Of a DNA stretch of 64,000 nucleotides, positions 48,970-59,693 are shown piece after piece. A model generated the notes under the pieces. That model saw nothing but the letters and a program-made list of their open reading frames with translations. It was not told the DNA's origin and ran no database searches. The translations under genes were made by a program, and so were the position numbers. This DNA is from Alphaproteobacteria bacterium (GTDB taxonomy: Bacteria > Pseudomonadota > Alphaproteobacteria > Geminicoccales > Geminicoccaceae): contig JALUAG010000011.1 in the NCBI GenBank assembly GCA_027045875.1, positions 1-64,000 on the forward strand, in the 5' to 3' direction. How positions within the stretch are numbered: position 1 is the stretch's first letter; each line of letters starts with the position of its first letter.

Positions 48970-50331
48970 CTACTCCTTCGCCGCTTTCTCCGCGCGGCGT
49001 CTCGCGAAACGTTGCCGCAGGTCCGGCGCGCGGCCGGGTTTGACCTGCTGGCCGCCCCGCGCGACCGCCACCGCCCGGTCCGGTACGTCGCGGGTGATCG
49101 TGCTGCCGGCCCCGACGATGGCCTCGGCACCGATCCGAACCGGTGCCACCAGCGCGCTGTTGGAGCCGACGAAGGCCCGCCGGCCGATCTCGGTACGATG
49201 CTTGGCCACGCCGTCGTAGTTGCAGGTGATCGTACCGGCACCGATGTTGGCGCCTTCGCCCACCGTCGCGTCCCCGAGATAGGCCAGATGATTGGCTTTC
49301 GCACCCGTTCCGAGCACGGCGTTCTTGGTCTCGACGAAGTTGCCCACGCGCGCGCCCTCGCCGAGGCGGCTGCCGGGCCGCAGCCGGGCGAAGGGACCCA
49401 CCACGGCACCTGCCGCCACCTCCGCTCCTTCGAGATGGCTGAAGCTGCGCACCCTGGCGCCTGCGGCGATCCGCACGCCGGGTCCGAACACCACCTGCGG
49501 TTCGATCACCGCTCCCGGGCCGATCTCGGTATCGAAGGCGAGGAACACCGTTTCCGGGACGGGCATGATCACGCCGCCTTCCAGCATCGCTTCCCGCCGC
49601 CGACGCTGGAAGACGGCTTCGAGCTCGGCCAGCTCGCGCTGGCTGTTGACGCCGAGCGCCTCTTCGGGATCGGCCTCGACCGCCACACAGCTGCGCGCGG
49701 CGGCGACCAGCGCCGCGACGAGATCGGTGAGATAGGACTCCCCCTTCTCGGGCCGGAGTGGCAGGCGGGACAGCAGCGGGCGTGCGGCCTCGAGCTCCAG
49801 CAGCATGACCCCCGCATTGCAGGGGGCTCCGGCGAGCAGTTCCGGCTCCGCATGCCGCTCCTCGACGATCTCGAGCAGCCTGCCGTCCTCCGCCAGCCGC
49901 AGGCGCCCGTATCCCTCCCGCCGCGCGGGCCGGAAGGCGAGTACGGTGGCCGCCGCCCCGGCCGTCGCGTGCCGCTCGATCATGGCACGCAGCCTGTCCG
50001 CTCCCAGAAGCGGCGTGTCACCGTAAAGCACGAGGAGACGATCGGCATCGCCGACGGCCTCCGCCGCCCGCCGCGTCGCGTCCCCGGTGCCCCGCGGCGG
50101 ATCCTGCCACACGATCCGTGCCCCGGGGCATTCCGCCGTGACGTAGGCGGCCACCTCCTCGGAGCACGGATCGAGCACCACGACGAGCGCCGCCGGCTCG
50201 AGGGCCGCGGCCGTGGCCAGCACATGGCCCAGCAGCGGCCGGCCTCCGAGCGGGTGGAGGACCTTGGCGAGACCGTTTCGCATGCGTGTCCCGCGGCCCG
50301 CGGCGAGAACGGCGATGGCGAGGGAGGTCAT
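48970..50331 (-). CDS. glmU: Bifunctional N-acetylglucosamine-1-phosphate uridyltransferase/acetyltransferase
   Basis: Makes UDP-GlcNAc from GlcN-1-P in two steps for wall and lipopolysaccharide synthesis. The 453 residues carry the nucleotide-binding start LAAGRGTRMRNGLAKVLHPL, the left-handed beta-helix hexapeptide repeats, and the acetyltransferase region VGNFVETKNAVLGTGAKANH with ITCNYDGVAKHRTEIG. The ATG at 50331 gives MTSLAIAVLAAGRG. It is divergent from gph, the usual pairing in alphaproteobacteria. Confidence 0.97.
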   Translation of the reverse strand: MTSLAIAVLAAGRGTRMRNGLAKVLHPLGGRPLLGHVLATAAALEPAALVVVLDPCSEEVAAYVTAECPGARIVWQDPPRGTGDATRRAAEAVGDADRLLVLYGDTPLLGADRLRAMIERHATAGAAATVLAFRPARREGYGRLRLAEDGRLLEIVEERHAEPELLAGAPCNAGVMLLELEAARPLLSRLPLRPEKGESYLTDLVAALVAAARSCVAVEADPEEALGVNSQRELAELEAVFQRRRREAMLEGGVIMPVPETVFLAFDTEIGPGAVIEPQVVFGPGVRIAAGARVRSFSHLEGAEVAAGAVVGPFARLRPGSRLGEGARVGNFVETKNAVLGTGAKANHLAYLGDATVGEGANIGAGTITCNYDGVAKHRTEIGRRAFVGSNSALVAPVRIGAEAIVGAGSTITRDVPDRAVAVARGGQQVKPGRAPDLRQRFARRRAEKAAKE

Positions 50332-50431
50332 GCGGATTCCGGCTCCGGATGCTGGCTGGACGACCAGGAGACTGGACTTGCGGGCGAACTGTAGCAAAGT
50401 TCGGCGTCGTCACAACATCGGGACACGCCTC

Positions 50432-51154
50432 GTGAATCTCCGCCTCCACGCCGCCATCTTCGATCTCGACGGCACCCTGGTCGAGACCCTGCCGGACATC
50501 CATGCGGTATTGGCGGAGCTGCTCGTCGAGGAGGGTATCGCGGTACCCGACCGCGAGCGGGTACGACGCATGATCGGTGACGGGGCGCGGATGCTGGTGG
50601 TACGGGCGCTGCAGGCGGCCGGGCGGGCGTCCGGAGAGGAGGACGAGATCGACCGCCTCCATCGTCGCTTCGTCGAACTCTACGAACGCCACCCCTGCCG
50701 CTACAGCGCGCCCTTTCCGGGCGCGGTCGAATGTCTCCGCCACCTGCGCGAGCGGGGCGTGAGGCTCGGCGTCTGCACCAACAAGCCGCAGCGGGCCAGC
50801 GAGCAGCTGCTGGACGCGCTCGGCCTCGCACCCTATTTCTCGGTCGTGATCGGCGGCGATCGGGCGGTGCGGCGAAAGCCGGACCCCGAGCATCCGAGGG
50901 CGGTCCTCGCGGCGCTCGGCGAGAATGCCCGGCACGGGCTGATGATCGGGGATTCGCGGAACGACCTGCTGGCCGCGCGGGCCGCGGGGCTGCCTTGCGT
51001 GCTCGTGCGCCACGGTTACGGGCCGGATCCCGCGGACGCGCTGGGCGCGGACCGGGTGATCGACGATCTGTCCGAGCTGCCGCCGCTGCTGTCGGCGGGT
51101 GCGCTTGACAGCGCCGCCGGGGAACCGTACGAGCCCGGGGGAGAGGGCGCTTAG
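50432..51154 (+). CDS. gph: Phosphoglycolate phosphatase (HAD family)
   Basis: Removes phosphate from 2-phosphoglycolate. The 240 residues have motif I FDLDGTLVETLPD, motif II GVCTNKPQ, motif III lysine RRKPDPEH and motif IV MIGDSRND. A GTG at 50432 is the likely start, 100 bases from glmU. The tail is unusual: the stop at 51152-51154 lies inside the tRNA-Val gene, so the final residues are encoded by tRNA sequence. Confidence 0.94.
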   Translation: MNLRLHAAIFDLDGTLVETLPDIHAVLAELLVEEGIAVPDRERVRRMIGDGARMLVVRALQAAGRASGEEDEIDRLHRRFVELYERHPCRYSAPFPGAVECLRHLRERGVRLGVCTNKPQRASEQLLDALGLAPYFSVVIGGDRAVRRKPDPEHPRAVLAALGENARHGLMIGDSRNDLLAARAAGLPCVLVRHGYGPDPADALGADRVIDDLSELPPLLSAGALDSAAGEPYEPGGEGA

Positions 51155-51219
51155 CTCAGCGGTAGAGCACCGTCTTCACACGGCGGGGGTCGCTGGTTCG
51201 AACCCAGCAGCGCCCACCA
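51145..51219 (+). tRNA. tRNA-Val (anticodon CAC)
   Basis: Folds as a full cloverleaf of 75 nucleotides: acceptor GGGCGCT/AGCGCCC with discriminator A and encoded CCA, D-arm GCTC…GAGC, anticodon stem CCGTC/GGCGG with loop TTCACAC (anticodon CAC at 34-36), and T-arm GCTGG-TTCGAAC-CCAGC. It reads GUG codons. Its 5' ten bases are shared with the end of gph, so one transcript may yield both. Confidence 0.95.
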
Positions 51220-51448
51220 TCCCGTTTCCGACCTCGGTCGGTCCGGCGTCTCTCCCGCCCGCAAGGGGATGCGGCATTTTTTCCGTGACTTGGCCGTTGC
51301 GGTACCGACACGGTGACGCCATGTGCGGGAGCGCCACTCGAAACATGCGAACGACGGGAGGATCGGGCGGCAGGAACGGTTGCCGCTGTCGTACCGCCTC
51401 TTCCCGGATGACGGCCCTCGGACCCTCGACAGAGGCGATCACAACCGG

Positions 51449-52721
51449 ATGTCCTCCAAGCTCCGAATCGCCCACGTCTATCCGCACGCGCGGATCGGCA
51501 GCGGGAACCGTGTCACCGACGCCATCTCGATCGTGCTCCACGAGTGCTGCCGCCGGCTCGCCCGCGAGCACGAGGTGTCTGCCTGGGTCCGGCGGATGCC
51601 GGGACAACCGGTGGTCGAGCGGGCCGAGGGCTTCACCATCCACCGTCTTCCGGTGGGCGCCCGATCGGCTGCTCAACGGGCTGATGCTGCTCGACCGGCT
51701 GGGACTCACCCCCACCGGCCGCCCCAGCCGTACGTGGCCCACCTACTACCTGCCGTTCGCCCTCCGGCTCGCGGTCGGGCTGCGGCGCCGCAACGTCGGG
51801 GTGGTTCATCTGCACAGCGTCGCCGGTCTGCTGCCGCTGCTGCGCCGGTTCCTGCCCGAGGCGGTGATCGGCCTGCACGTCCACGATCACTCGCTGGCCG
51901 ACTTCTCGCCCGGCTGGGGACGAGCCTGCCTGCGAGCGGCCGATTTCGCGCTCACCTGTAGCCATTTCGTTGGTGAGCGCATCCGCCGCCACCTGGGCGA
52001 CGGCATCCCGCCTCTCCACACCCTCCACAACGGGGTCGACCGGCGGTTCTTCGCCTGCCAGAGCGATCCCGGAGGAGCGCGGCGCATCGTCTTCGTCGGC
52101 CGGCTGGCACCGGAAAAAGGCGTCCATCTGCTGATCGAGGCCTTCGCGCGCATCGCCGACCGCTTCCCCGACGCCACTCTCGATCTCGTCGGGCCGGCCG
52201 AATTCTCCCCGCCCGAGTTCGTCGATCCCTGGCACCGCGATCCGCTGCTGCGTCCCCTCGTCCCCCGTCTGGCGCGACCCGCCAGCTACGGCGAGGAACT
52301 GCGCCGCCGGGCAACGAGCCTCGGCGATCGCGTCCGCTTCACCGGTGCCGTGGACAACGCGCGCCTGCCGTCGCTCCTGACCGGCGCGGCGGTGCTCGTC
52401 ATGCCCTCGCTGTGGGAGGAACCCTTCGGCATCCCCGTGGTCGAAGCGATGGCCGCGGGTCTGCCCGTGGTCGCGAGCGACGCGGGCGCCTTCCCGGAAA
52501 CGGTGGCGCACGACCGTACCGGCTTGCTCGTGCCGCGCGGCGACAGCCAGGCCCTCGCGGCGGCCCTCGACCGGCTGCTCGCCGATCCCGGGCTTCGCCG
52601 GCGTTTCGGCGTCGCCGGACGGACCCGGGCGCGCGAGCTCTTCACCTGGGACCATCGGGTGAGTCGCCTCGAGGTCATCTACCGGGAAGCGGCGGAACGG
52701 CGCGCGCGCCGCCGGCGATAG
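51449..52721 (+). pseudogene. Family 4 glycosyltransferase with a frameshift
   Basis: Two adjacent frames are needed to read the protein. From ATG 51449 the start SKLRIAHVYPHARIGSGNRV continues to about LPVGA near 51655-51660, then the next frame (+1) carries DRLLNGLMLLDRLGLTP through to the end at 52721. The second part holds the donor-binding GT-B signature VGRLAPEKGVHLLIEAF and the E-x7-E motif in EEPFGIPVVEAMAAG. A one-base insertion or two-base deletion relative to an ancestor would explain it. It may be a true pseudogene, a sequencing error or a frameshift site; all other genes here are intact. Confidence 0.75.
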
Positions 52722-52762
52722 CGGCGTCGACCGTCCGCTCGCCGTCTCCGGCGGCTGACGCT

Positions 52763-53314
52763 TCAGGCGCCGGAGCCCTTCGCCAGCGCCTCCAGCGCCC
52801 GCCGATGCAGGTCGGCGGATTCCCTGCCGAAACAGCAGAAGAGCACCGTCTCCGGAAGCGGGTTGGCGTCGAGGAACTCGGCCACCGTCCGCACCGCGAT
52901 GCGCGCCGCGCGATCCGGAGGAAAGCCGTAGATGCCCGTCGAGATGGCGGGGAAGGCGATCGACTTCAGCCCGTGGTCGCGGGCGAGCTCCAGCGAACGC
53001 CGGTAGGCGGAGGCGAGCAGCGCGTCCTCTCCGGCCTCCCCGCCGTGCCACCTGGGGCCCACCGCGTGGATCACGTACCGCGCCCGCAGGCGATGGCCGG
53101 CGGTGATGCGGGCGTCGCCCGTGGGGCAATGGCCGACGGTCTTGCATTCCTCCCGGAGCCCGGGGCCGGCAGCGCGATGGATGGCCCCGGACACGCCACC
53201 CCCCGGCGTGAGCCGACTGTTGGCGGCATTGACGATGGCATCCACGTCGAGGGTCGTGATGTCCCCCTCGACCACCTTCATGCGCGCCAGTGTCTCGGAT
53301 GGGAGCGGGTTCAT
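52763..53314 (-). CDS. Macro-domain protein, ADP-ribose/O-acetyl-ADP-ribose hydrolase
   Basis: 183 residues of MacroD type. The signature [20 protein letters not shown] (Asn-Ala-Ala-Asn at about 29-32) and the later [19 protein letters not shown] with GPRWHGG are intact, so it likely deacetylates O-acetyl-ADP-ribose or removes ADP-ribose from proteins. Start ATG at 53314; a shorter start at Met12 (53281) is possible. It is divergent from the M48 peptidase. Confidence 0.94.
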   Translation of the reverse strand: MNPLPSETLARMKVVEGDITTLDVDAIVNAANSRLTPGGGVSGAIHRAAGPGLREECKTVGHCPTGDARITAGHRLRARYVIHAVGPRWHGGEAGEDALLASAYRRSLELARDHGLKSIAFPAISTGIYGFPPDRAARIAVRTVAEFLDANPLPETVLFCCFGRESADLHRRALEALAKGSGA

Positions 53315-53401
53315 CGGCTTGCTCCTCGCAGCGCTTGCAGGACCGGTTCCTGCGGCTACATGATGGGTTCCGAGACCGGTCGCCCGCAAGCCCCCGGAGA
53401 G

Positions 53402-54388
53402 ATGAGACTGCCTCCCGTCACCTTCCACGTGAGCGAAGAGCAGCGCCGGCGCCACAAGCTGCGCAACATCCTCCATTCGGCCCTGCTGATCCTCGGCATG
53501 GCGGCGATCCTGGGCGTCTGTGCCTATGCGCTCTGGGGCGGCGAGGGGGTCGCCTGGGCACTCGTCGGCAGCGGCATCGCCTTCGCCCTTTCCCCCAACG
53601 TGCCGCCCGAGTGGGTCATGCGCATGTACCGGGCGGTGCCCATGCACCCGCGCGACTTTCCGGAGCTCTCGGAACTGGTGTCGCTGCTGGCGCGGCGCGC
53701 CGAACTGCCCGAGGTGCCGCGGCTCTACTGGGTGGGGAGCCCGGTGCTCAACGCCTTCGCGGTGGGACGGCCCGAGCACGCGGCGATCGCGGTCACCGAC
53801 GGCATTCTCCGCACCCTCACCATGCGCGAACTGGCCGGCGTGCTGGCCCACGAGATCAGTCACATCCGCAACAACGATCTGTGGATCATGCAGCTCGCCG
53901 ACACCATGAGTCGCTTCACGAGCATTCTTTCCTACTTCGGGCAGTTGCTCCTGTTCCTCAATCTACCGCTGCTGCTCACCGGCCGCACGGTCGTGCCCTG
54001 GCTCGCGGTGATCGTGCTGATCTTCGCCCCGACCCTGATGGCACTCCTGCAGCTCGCCCTTTCCCGGGCCCGCGAGTTCGACGCCGATCTCGACGCCGCC
54101 GGCCTGACCGGCGATCCGGCGGGCCTCGCCAGCGCCCTCGGCAAGCTGGAACGCTACCAGGGGCGCTTCTGGGAGGAGATCGTCTTCCCCGGCCGACGGA
54201 TCCCCGAACCGTCGCTGCTGCGCACCCATCCGCCCACCGAGGAGCGGATCCGGCGGCTGCTTTCCCTCTACGAGGCGCGGCCCGAAGCGGAACGGGAGAT
54301 CCGGCTGCCGCCCCGCCTCCGGCTTCCCGACCATTTCGGCGTCGCTTTCGGTCCCCCGCGCTATCGCTGGCCCGGCGTCTGGTACTGA
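53402..54388 (+). CDS. M48 family membrane metallopeptidase (HtpX-like)
   Basis: 328 residues. Two N-terminal helices (about 24-44 and 48-64) precede the catalytic HEISH zinc motif (His150, Glu151, His154; [12 protein letters not shown]), and the third-ligand region [15 protein letters not shown] lies at about 225-240, with further helices between. The role is quality control of membrane proteins. Alternative ATGs at 53360/53363 would add 13-14 residues; the ATG at 53402 has a GGAGAG just upstream. It converges with the sensor kinase gene seven bases away. Confidence 0.9.
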   Translation: MRLPPVTFHVSEEQRRRHKLRNILHSALLILGMAAILGVCAYALWGGEGVAWALVGSGIAFALSPNVPPEWVMRMYRAVPMHPRDFPELSELVSLLARRAELPEVPRLYWVGSPVLNAFAVGRPEHAAIAVTDGILRTLTMRELAGVLAHEISHIRNNDLWIMQLADTMSRFTSILSYFGQLLLFLNLPLLLTGRTVVPWLAVIVLIFAPTLMALLQLALSRAREFDADLDAAGLTGDPAGLASALGKLERYQGRFWEEIVFPGRRIPEPSLLRTHPPTEERIRRLLSLYEARPEAEREIRLPPRLRLPDHFGVAFGPPRYRWPGVWY

Positions 54389-54394
54389 ACGCCC

Positions 54395-55878
<1,484 letters not shown>

Positions 55879-55882
<4 letters not shown>

Positions 55883-56598
55883 GCGCGCGTGACCTCGGCC
55901 ACGAAGCTGTAGCCACCGCCCCAATGGGTCTTGATGTACCGCGGCCGCCGCGGGTCCTTCTCGATCTTCTTTCTGAGCCGGCTCACCAGATTGTCGATGG
56001 AGCGGTCGAACAGCTGCGCCTCCCGGCCGCGTGCCAGATCCAGCAGCTGATCGCGGCTCAGCACCACACCGGGATGACGCACGAAGGCCAGGAGGAGCTG
56101 ATACTCGGCGGTGCTCAGCGGCACCGTCACACCGTCCTCGCGCAGCAGTTCGCGACGGGCGGGATCGAAGGTCCAGTGGCCGAACCGCAGACGGCCGCGC
56201 TCCACCCGCTCGTGGGCCGGTGGCAGGCTGTTGACGCGGCGCAGCACGGCCTTGATGCGGGCCAGGAGCTCCCGCGGATTGAAGGGCTTGGTGACGTAGT
56301 CGTCGGCCCCGATCTCGAGCCCCACGATGCGGTCGGTCTCGTCGGCCATGGCAGTGAGCAGGACGATCGGGACGGAGCTCCGCGCCCGCAGGTCCCGACA
56401 CAGCGAAAGACCGTCCTCGCCGGGCATCATGATGTCGAGAATGATTAGATCGATGGCGTGCCCCGCGAGCACCCGTCGCGCCTCTCGCACGTCCGCCGCC
56501 ATCGACACGCGATAGCCGTGGCGCTGCAGATACTTGCCGAGCGCGTCGCGGATCTCGCGGTGATCGTCGACGACGAGAATGTGGGCTGTCTTTTCCAT
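55879..56598 (-). CDS. OmpR-family response regulator
   Basis: 239 residues. The receiver has the acidic pair DD at 11-12, the phospho-acceptor Asp55 in LIILDIMMPGEDG, Thr in LLTAMADE, and Lys105 in VTKPF. The C-terminal winged helix has DRSIDNLVSRLRKKIEKDP and YIKTHWGGGYSF. It is the partner of the adjacent kinase. A direct repeat upstream is likely its own binding site. Confidence 0.96.
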
Positions 56599-56664
56599 CG
56601 GCCGGATCCGTCCTTCAGCGATGGGCCCTTACCACGACCCGGGAAGCCTCCGCGGAAGGGAAAA

Positions 56665-56681
56665 TTGTCACGGAATGTCAC
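56665..56681. promoter_or_regulatory. TGTCAC direct repeat with 10-base period, candidate OmpR-type site
   Basis: TTGTCAC-GGA-ATGTCAC lies between the response regulator (start 56598) and the divergent EF-hand gene (start 56790). Repeats of TGTCAC begin at 56666 and 56676, one helical turn apart, the arrangement OmpR/PhoB proteins bind. It could control both directions. Confidence 0.5.
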
Positions 56682-56789
56682 AAGGGCCAGCTCTCGAAAG
56701 ATCCGTTACCATCCGGGCGCCCGGAGACGATAGTTCTGCGACCTTCACCCCCCATATCGAGCACGGGCACAACACGAGGAGGTCGCAGG

Positions 56790-57323
56790 ATGAAGACCTG
56801 GAAGAAGTTGACAGTCGCGGGCGCCGCGGTCGCCCTCGTCGGCGGGGCGGTGCTCGTGGGCGGCGCCTACGCCGACTCGAGCTGGGACGACGACTACTAC
56901 GGCATGGGCTTCATGATGATGGGCGGCAAGGACGCGATGCGTCACGGCGGCCCGGGTACCATGCTGCGGAAGTTCGACCTCGACGGTGACGGCAGGATCA
57001 CCCGCGAAGAGGCGCTCCAATCCCGCGCCGACGAGCTCGCGAAGTACGACGCCGACGGCGACGGCAGGCTCAGCGTCAGGGAATACGAGCGGCTCTGGCT
57101 CGACTACACCCGTCCGATGCTCGTCCGGCGCTTTCAGATGCACGACACGGATGCCGACGGTCAGGTGACCAGGGAGGAGTTCGGCGCCATCGTCGATCGC
57201 ATGTTCTGGCGCATGGACAGGAACGGTGACGGCGTCATCGGACCCGCCGAGATGCGCCGGGCCGCCAAGTGGAAGAAGGAGCGCTACGAGTATCGTCGCT
57301 ACCGCGACGATGACGACGACTGA
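56790..57323 (+). CDS. Exported four-EF-hand protein
   Basis: 177 residues with a signal peptide (about 1-28, ending GGAYA/DS). Four complete 12-residue EF-hand loops are present: 63-74 (DLDGDGRITREE), 87-98 (DADGDGRLSVRE), 119-130 (DTDADGQVTREE) and 143-154 (DRNGDGVIGPAE), each with Asp at positions 1, 3 and 5 or Asn and Glu at 12. The C-terminus ends in five Asp. Likely a periplasmic calcium-binding protein. It is divergent from the regulator and followed by cytochrome b561 after 100 bases. Confidence 0.93.
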   Translation: MKTWKKLTVAGAAVALVGGAVLVGGAYADSSWDDDYYGMGFMMMGGKDAMRHGGPGTMLRKFDLDGDGRITREEALQSRADELAKYDADGDGRLSVREYERLWLDYTRPMLVRRFQMHDTDADGQVTREEFGAIVDRMFWRMDRNGDGVIGPAEMRRAAKWKKERYEYRRYRDDDDD

Positions 57324-57423
57324 ACCTCGTACCCCCGGGGCGGGACCGCGACCCGGCCCCGGGGACCTCCGTCCGGCGATCGCCCCGGACGGCGGCCGAA
57401 GGAACGGAAGAGGGAGCCCGCCC

Positions 57424-58047
57424 ATGTCCGCGTTGCGTGACACACCGGAAGGCTACGGCCTGGTGACAAGAGCCCTACACTGGTCGGTGGCCGCCCTGAT
57501 GATCGGAAATTTCGCCCTCGGTCTCCTCGGCGAGGAGGCGGAAGGCAGCGGCCTCGTCTATGATCTGCACGTTTCGCTGGGGTTGCTGACCGGTGTCCTG
57601 GTGGTGATCTGGATCCTGTGGCGGCTCGCCAATCCCAAGCCGGAGCCGCTGTCGCGCAGCCCGCTCGAACGCGGCCTCGCGCGCGGCGTCCAGTTCGCCC
57701 TGCTGCTGCTCACCCTGCTGATCGTGGCGAGCGGCGTGGGCGGTGTCCTGGGCGAGGGGCGGCCGCTCAGTTTCTTCGGTGTCGACCTCGCCGCCGCCTC
57801 GTCGTCGCCCGTCCCTTACGGCGAGCCCTCCCTGCGCAACGGCTGGTTCGAGGAGGAGGAGTACGAGGACGAATATGGCGAAACGGAAGCCGGTGAGTTC
57901 TGGGAAGAATTGCACGAACTGCTCTCCCAGCCCCTGTTCCTGCTGCTGCTGGCGCTGCACCTGGGCGGTGTCCTGAAGCACCATTTCGTCGATCGCGACC
58001 GGACGCTCGCCCGAATGCTGGGCGGCCTGCGGGGTGCCGCTTCCTAG
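57424..58047 (+). CDS. Cytochrome b561 family protein with acidic loop
   Basis: 207 residues, four helices. Heme-ligand histidine candidates are His19 (RALHWSVA), His49 (YDLHVSLGLL), His179 (LALHLGGV) and His186/187. The loop between helices 3 and 4 carries an acidic insert at about 143-165 (EEEEYEDEYGETEAGEFWEE). An AGAGGGAG site precedes the ATG at 57424. Predicted to exchange electrons between the quinone pool and a periplasmic partner. Its stop codon overlaps, tail to tail, that of the ABC ATPase. Confidence 0.92.
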   Translation: MSALRDTPEGYGLVTRALHWSVAALMIGNFALGLLGEEAEGSGLVYDLHVSLGLLTGVLVVIWILWRLANPKPEPLSRSPLERGLARGVQFALLLLTLLIVASGVGGVLGEGRPLSFFGVDLAAASSSPVPYGEPSLRNGWFEEEEYEDEYGETEAGEFWEELHELLSQPLFLLLLALHLGGVLKHHFVDRDRTLARMLGGLRGAAS

Positions 58048-59690
58048 CGGTCGGCGGCTTCCATCACCGCCTCGCCGCGGGCCTTCCGTTCGGCCCGCTC
58101 GCGCAACACGCGATCGAGCCAGCCCACTTCCATCTCCGGCACCGAGGAGAGCAGGAGATCGGTATAGGGATGATGGGGCGGCGAGAGGATCTCGGACTTC
58201 GGTCCCTGCTCCACCACTCGTCCCTCGAGCATGACCACGATGTCGTCGGCGATCGCCTTCACCGTCGCCAGATCGTGGGTGATGAAGAGGTAGGCGACGC
58301 CGGTCTCCTCCTGGAGGCGCAGCAGCAGACGCAGGACCGCGTCCGCCACCTGCACGTCGAGGGCGCTCGTGACCTCGTCGCAGATGATCACCTCGGGCCG
58401 CGCGGCCAGTGCCCGGGCGATGCAGACGCGCTGCTTCTGTCCCCCCGAGAGCTCGGCCGGATAGCGGTCGGCGAAGCCCGCGGGCAGCTCCACCTCCTCG
58501 AGCAGCCGCTCGACCTCGCGCCGACGCTCGGCACCGTTCGTGCCGAAGTAGAAGGTCAGCACCCGGCCGACGATCTCCTCCACCTTCTGCCGCGGGTTGA
58601 GGGCCACGTCGGGCATCTGGTAGACGAGCTGGATGCGCCGGAGCTGATCCTTGGCCCGCTCCTTGAGCGACGGCGGCAGCGGCCGCCCGTCGAGCCGGAC
58701 TTCGCCCTTGCGCGGCGGCAGGAGACCGGTGATCACCCGCGCGAGGGTGGATTTCCCCGAACCCGATTCGCCCACGACCGCCACCGTCCGCCCCGCTTCG
58801 AGGCACACCGACACGTCGAACAGCACCGGCACCGCCCCGTAGGCGGCGTCGACGTGGCGGACCTCGAGTAGCGGCGCCCCGCCGCTTCGGGGCTTTTCCG
58901 GCTTCTGCACCCGGCGCACGCCGACGAGGGCCCGGGTGTAGTCCTCGCGCGGCGCCTCCAGGATCCGCTCGGTCGGTCCCACCTCCACCTCGAGCCCGTG
59001 GCGGAGCACCATGATCCGATGGGCCATCTGGGCCACCAGCGCGAGATCGTGGGTGATGTAGATGGCCGCCATGCCCTCGTCGGTGATGGCCTCCCGGATG
59101 GCCGCCAGTACCTCGATCTGCGTCGTGACGTCGAGGGCGGTGGTCGGCTCGTCGAAGACGATGAGATCGGGGCGGGGGACCATCGCCATCACCGTCATCG
59201 CCCGCTGGAGCTGGCCGCCCGACACCTGGTGAGGGTAGCGGCGTCCGAACGTCGCAGGATCGGGGAGCTTCAGCTTGGCGTAGAGGCGGCGGGCCTCCGC
59301 CCGGGCCTCCCCGGGCGACATGATGCCGTGCTGCACCGCGGCCTCGATCACCTGGTCGTCGAGCCGGTGGGCCGGGTTGAAGGCGGCCGCCGCCGACTGC
59401 GCCACGTAGCAGACGCGCACGCCGCGGATCTCGCGCAGCTTCTCCGACGTGGCGCCGAACAGCTCCTCGCCCTCGAGCCGGATCGAGCCACGGGCGAGAC
59501 GACAGCCGTGGCGGGCGTAGCCGAGGGCGGCGAGGCCGATCGTCGACTTGCCGGCACCCGATTCGCCGATGAGCCCCAGCACCCGGGCGGGCTCGAGCTC
59601 CAGGGAGACGCCCTTGACGATCTCCTGCCAGCGGCCGTCCTCGCCCAGGGCCTCGATGTGGAGATCGCGGATCTCGAGCAGCATCGCCAT
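58044..59690 (-). CDS. Fused tandem ABC ATPase for peptide/nickel-type importer
   Basis: 548 residues with two full ATPase domains in one chain, equal to DppD and DppF joined. Domain 1 has GESGAGKST and the signature VSGGQLQRAMT; domain 2 has GESGSGKST and LSGGQKQRVCIARA; both have Walker B (LIVFDEPTTALDV, VIICDEVTSALDV). The final gene of the transporter operon; the order SBP, permease, permease, ATPase is typical of this class. Fused ATPases of this type occur in YejF/GsiA relatives. Confidence 0.94.
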   Translation of the reverse strand: MAMLLEIRDLHIEALGEDGRWQEIVKGVSLELEPARVLGLIGESGAGKSTIGLAALGYARHGCRLARGSIRLEGEELFGATSEKLREIRGVRVCYVAQSAAAAFNPAHRLDDQVIEAAVQHGIMSPGEARAEARRLYAKLKLPDPATFGRRYPHQVSGGQLQRAMTVMAMVPRPDLIVFDEPTTALDVTTQIEVLAAIREAITDEGMAAIYITHDLALVAQMAHRIMVLRHGLEVEVGPTERILEAPREDYTRALVGVRRVQKPEKPRSGGAPLLEVRHVDAAYGAVPVLFDVSVCLEAGRTVAVVGESGSGKSTLARVITGLLPPRKGEVRLDGRPLPPSLKERAKDQLRRIQLVYQMPDVALNPRQKVEEIVGRVLTFYFGTNGAERRREVERLLEEVELPAGFADRYPAELSGGQKQRVCIARALAARPEVIICDEVTSALDVQVADAVLRLLLRLQEETGVAYLFITHDLATVKAIADDIVVMLEGRVVEQGPKSEILSPPHHPYTDLLLSSVPEMEVGWLDRVLRERAERKARGEAVMEAADR

Positions 59691-59693
59691 CGC

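Noticed and set aside
51255-51282. GC-rich stem before a run of six T, possible terminator after tRNA-Val
   Set aside because: The best pairing is four to five bases with mismatches. It may be real but is too weak to list.
58044-58047. Overlapping stop codons of the cytochrome b561 and ABC ATPase genes as a regulatory feature
   Set aside because: A four-base tail-to-tail overlap is common in compact genomes.
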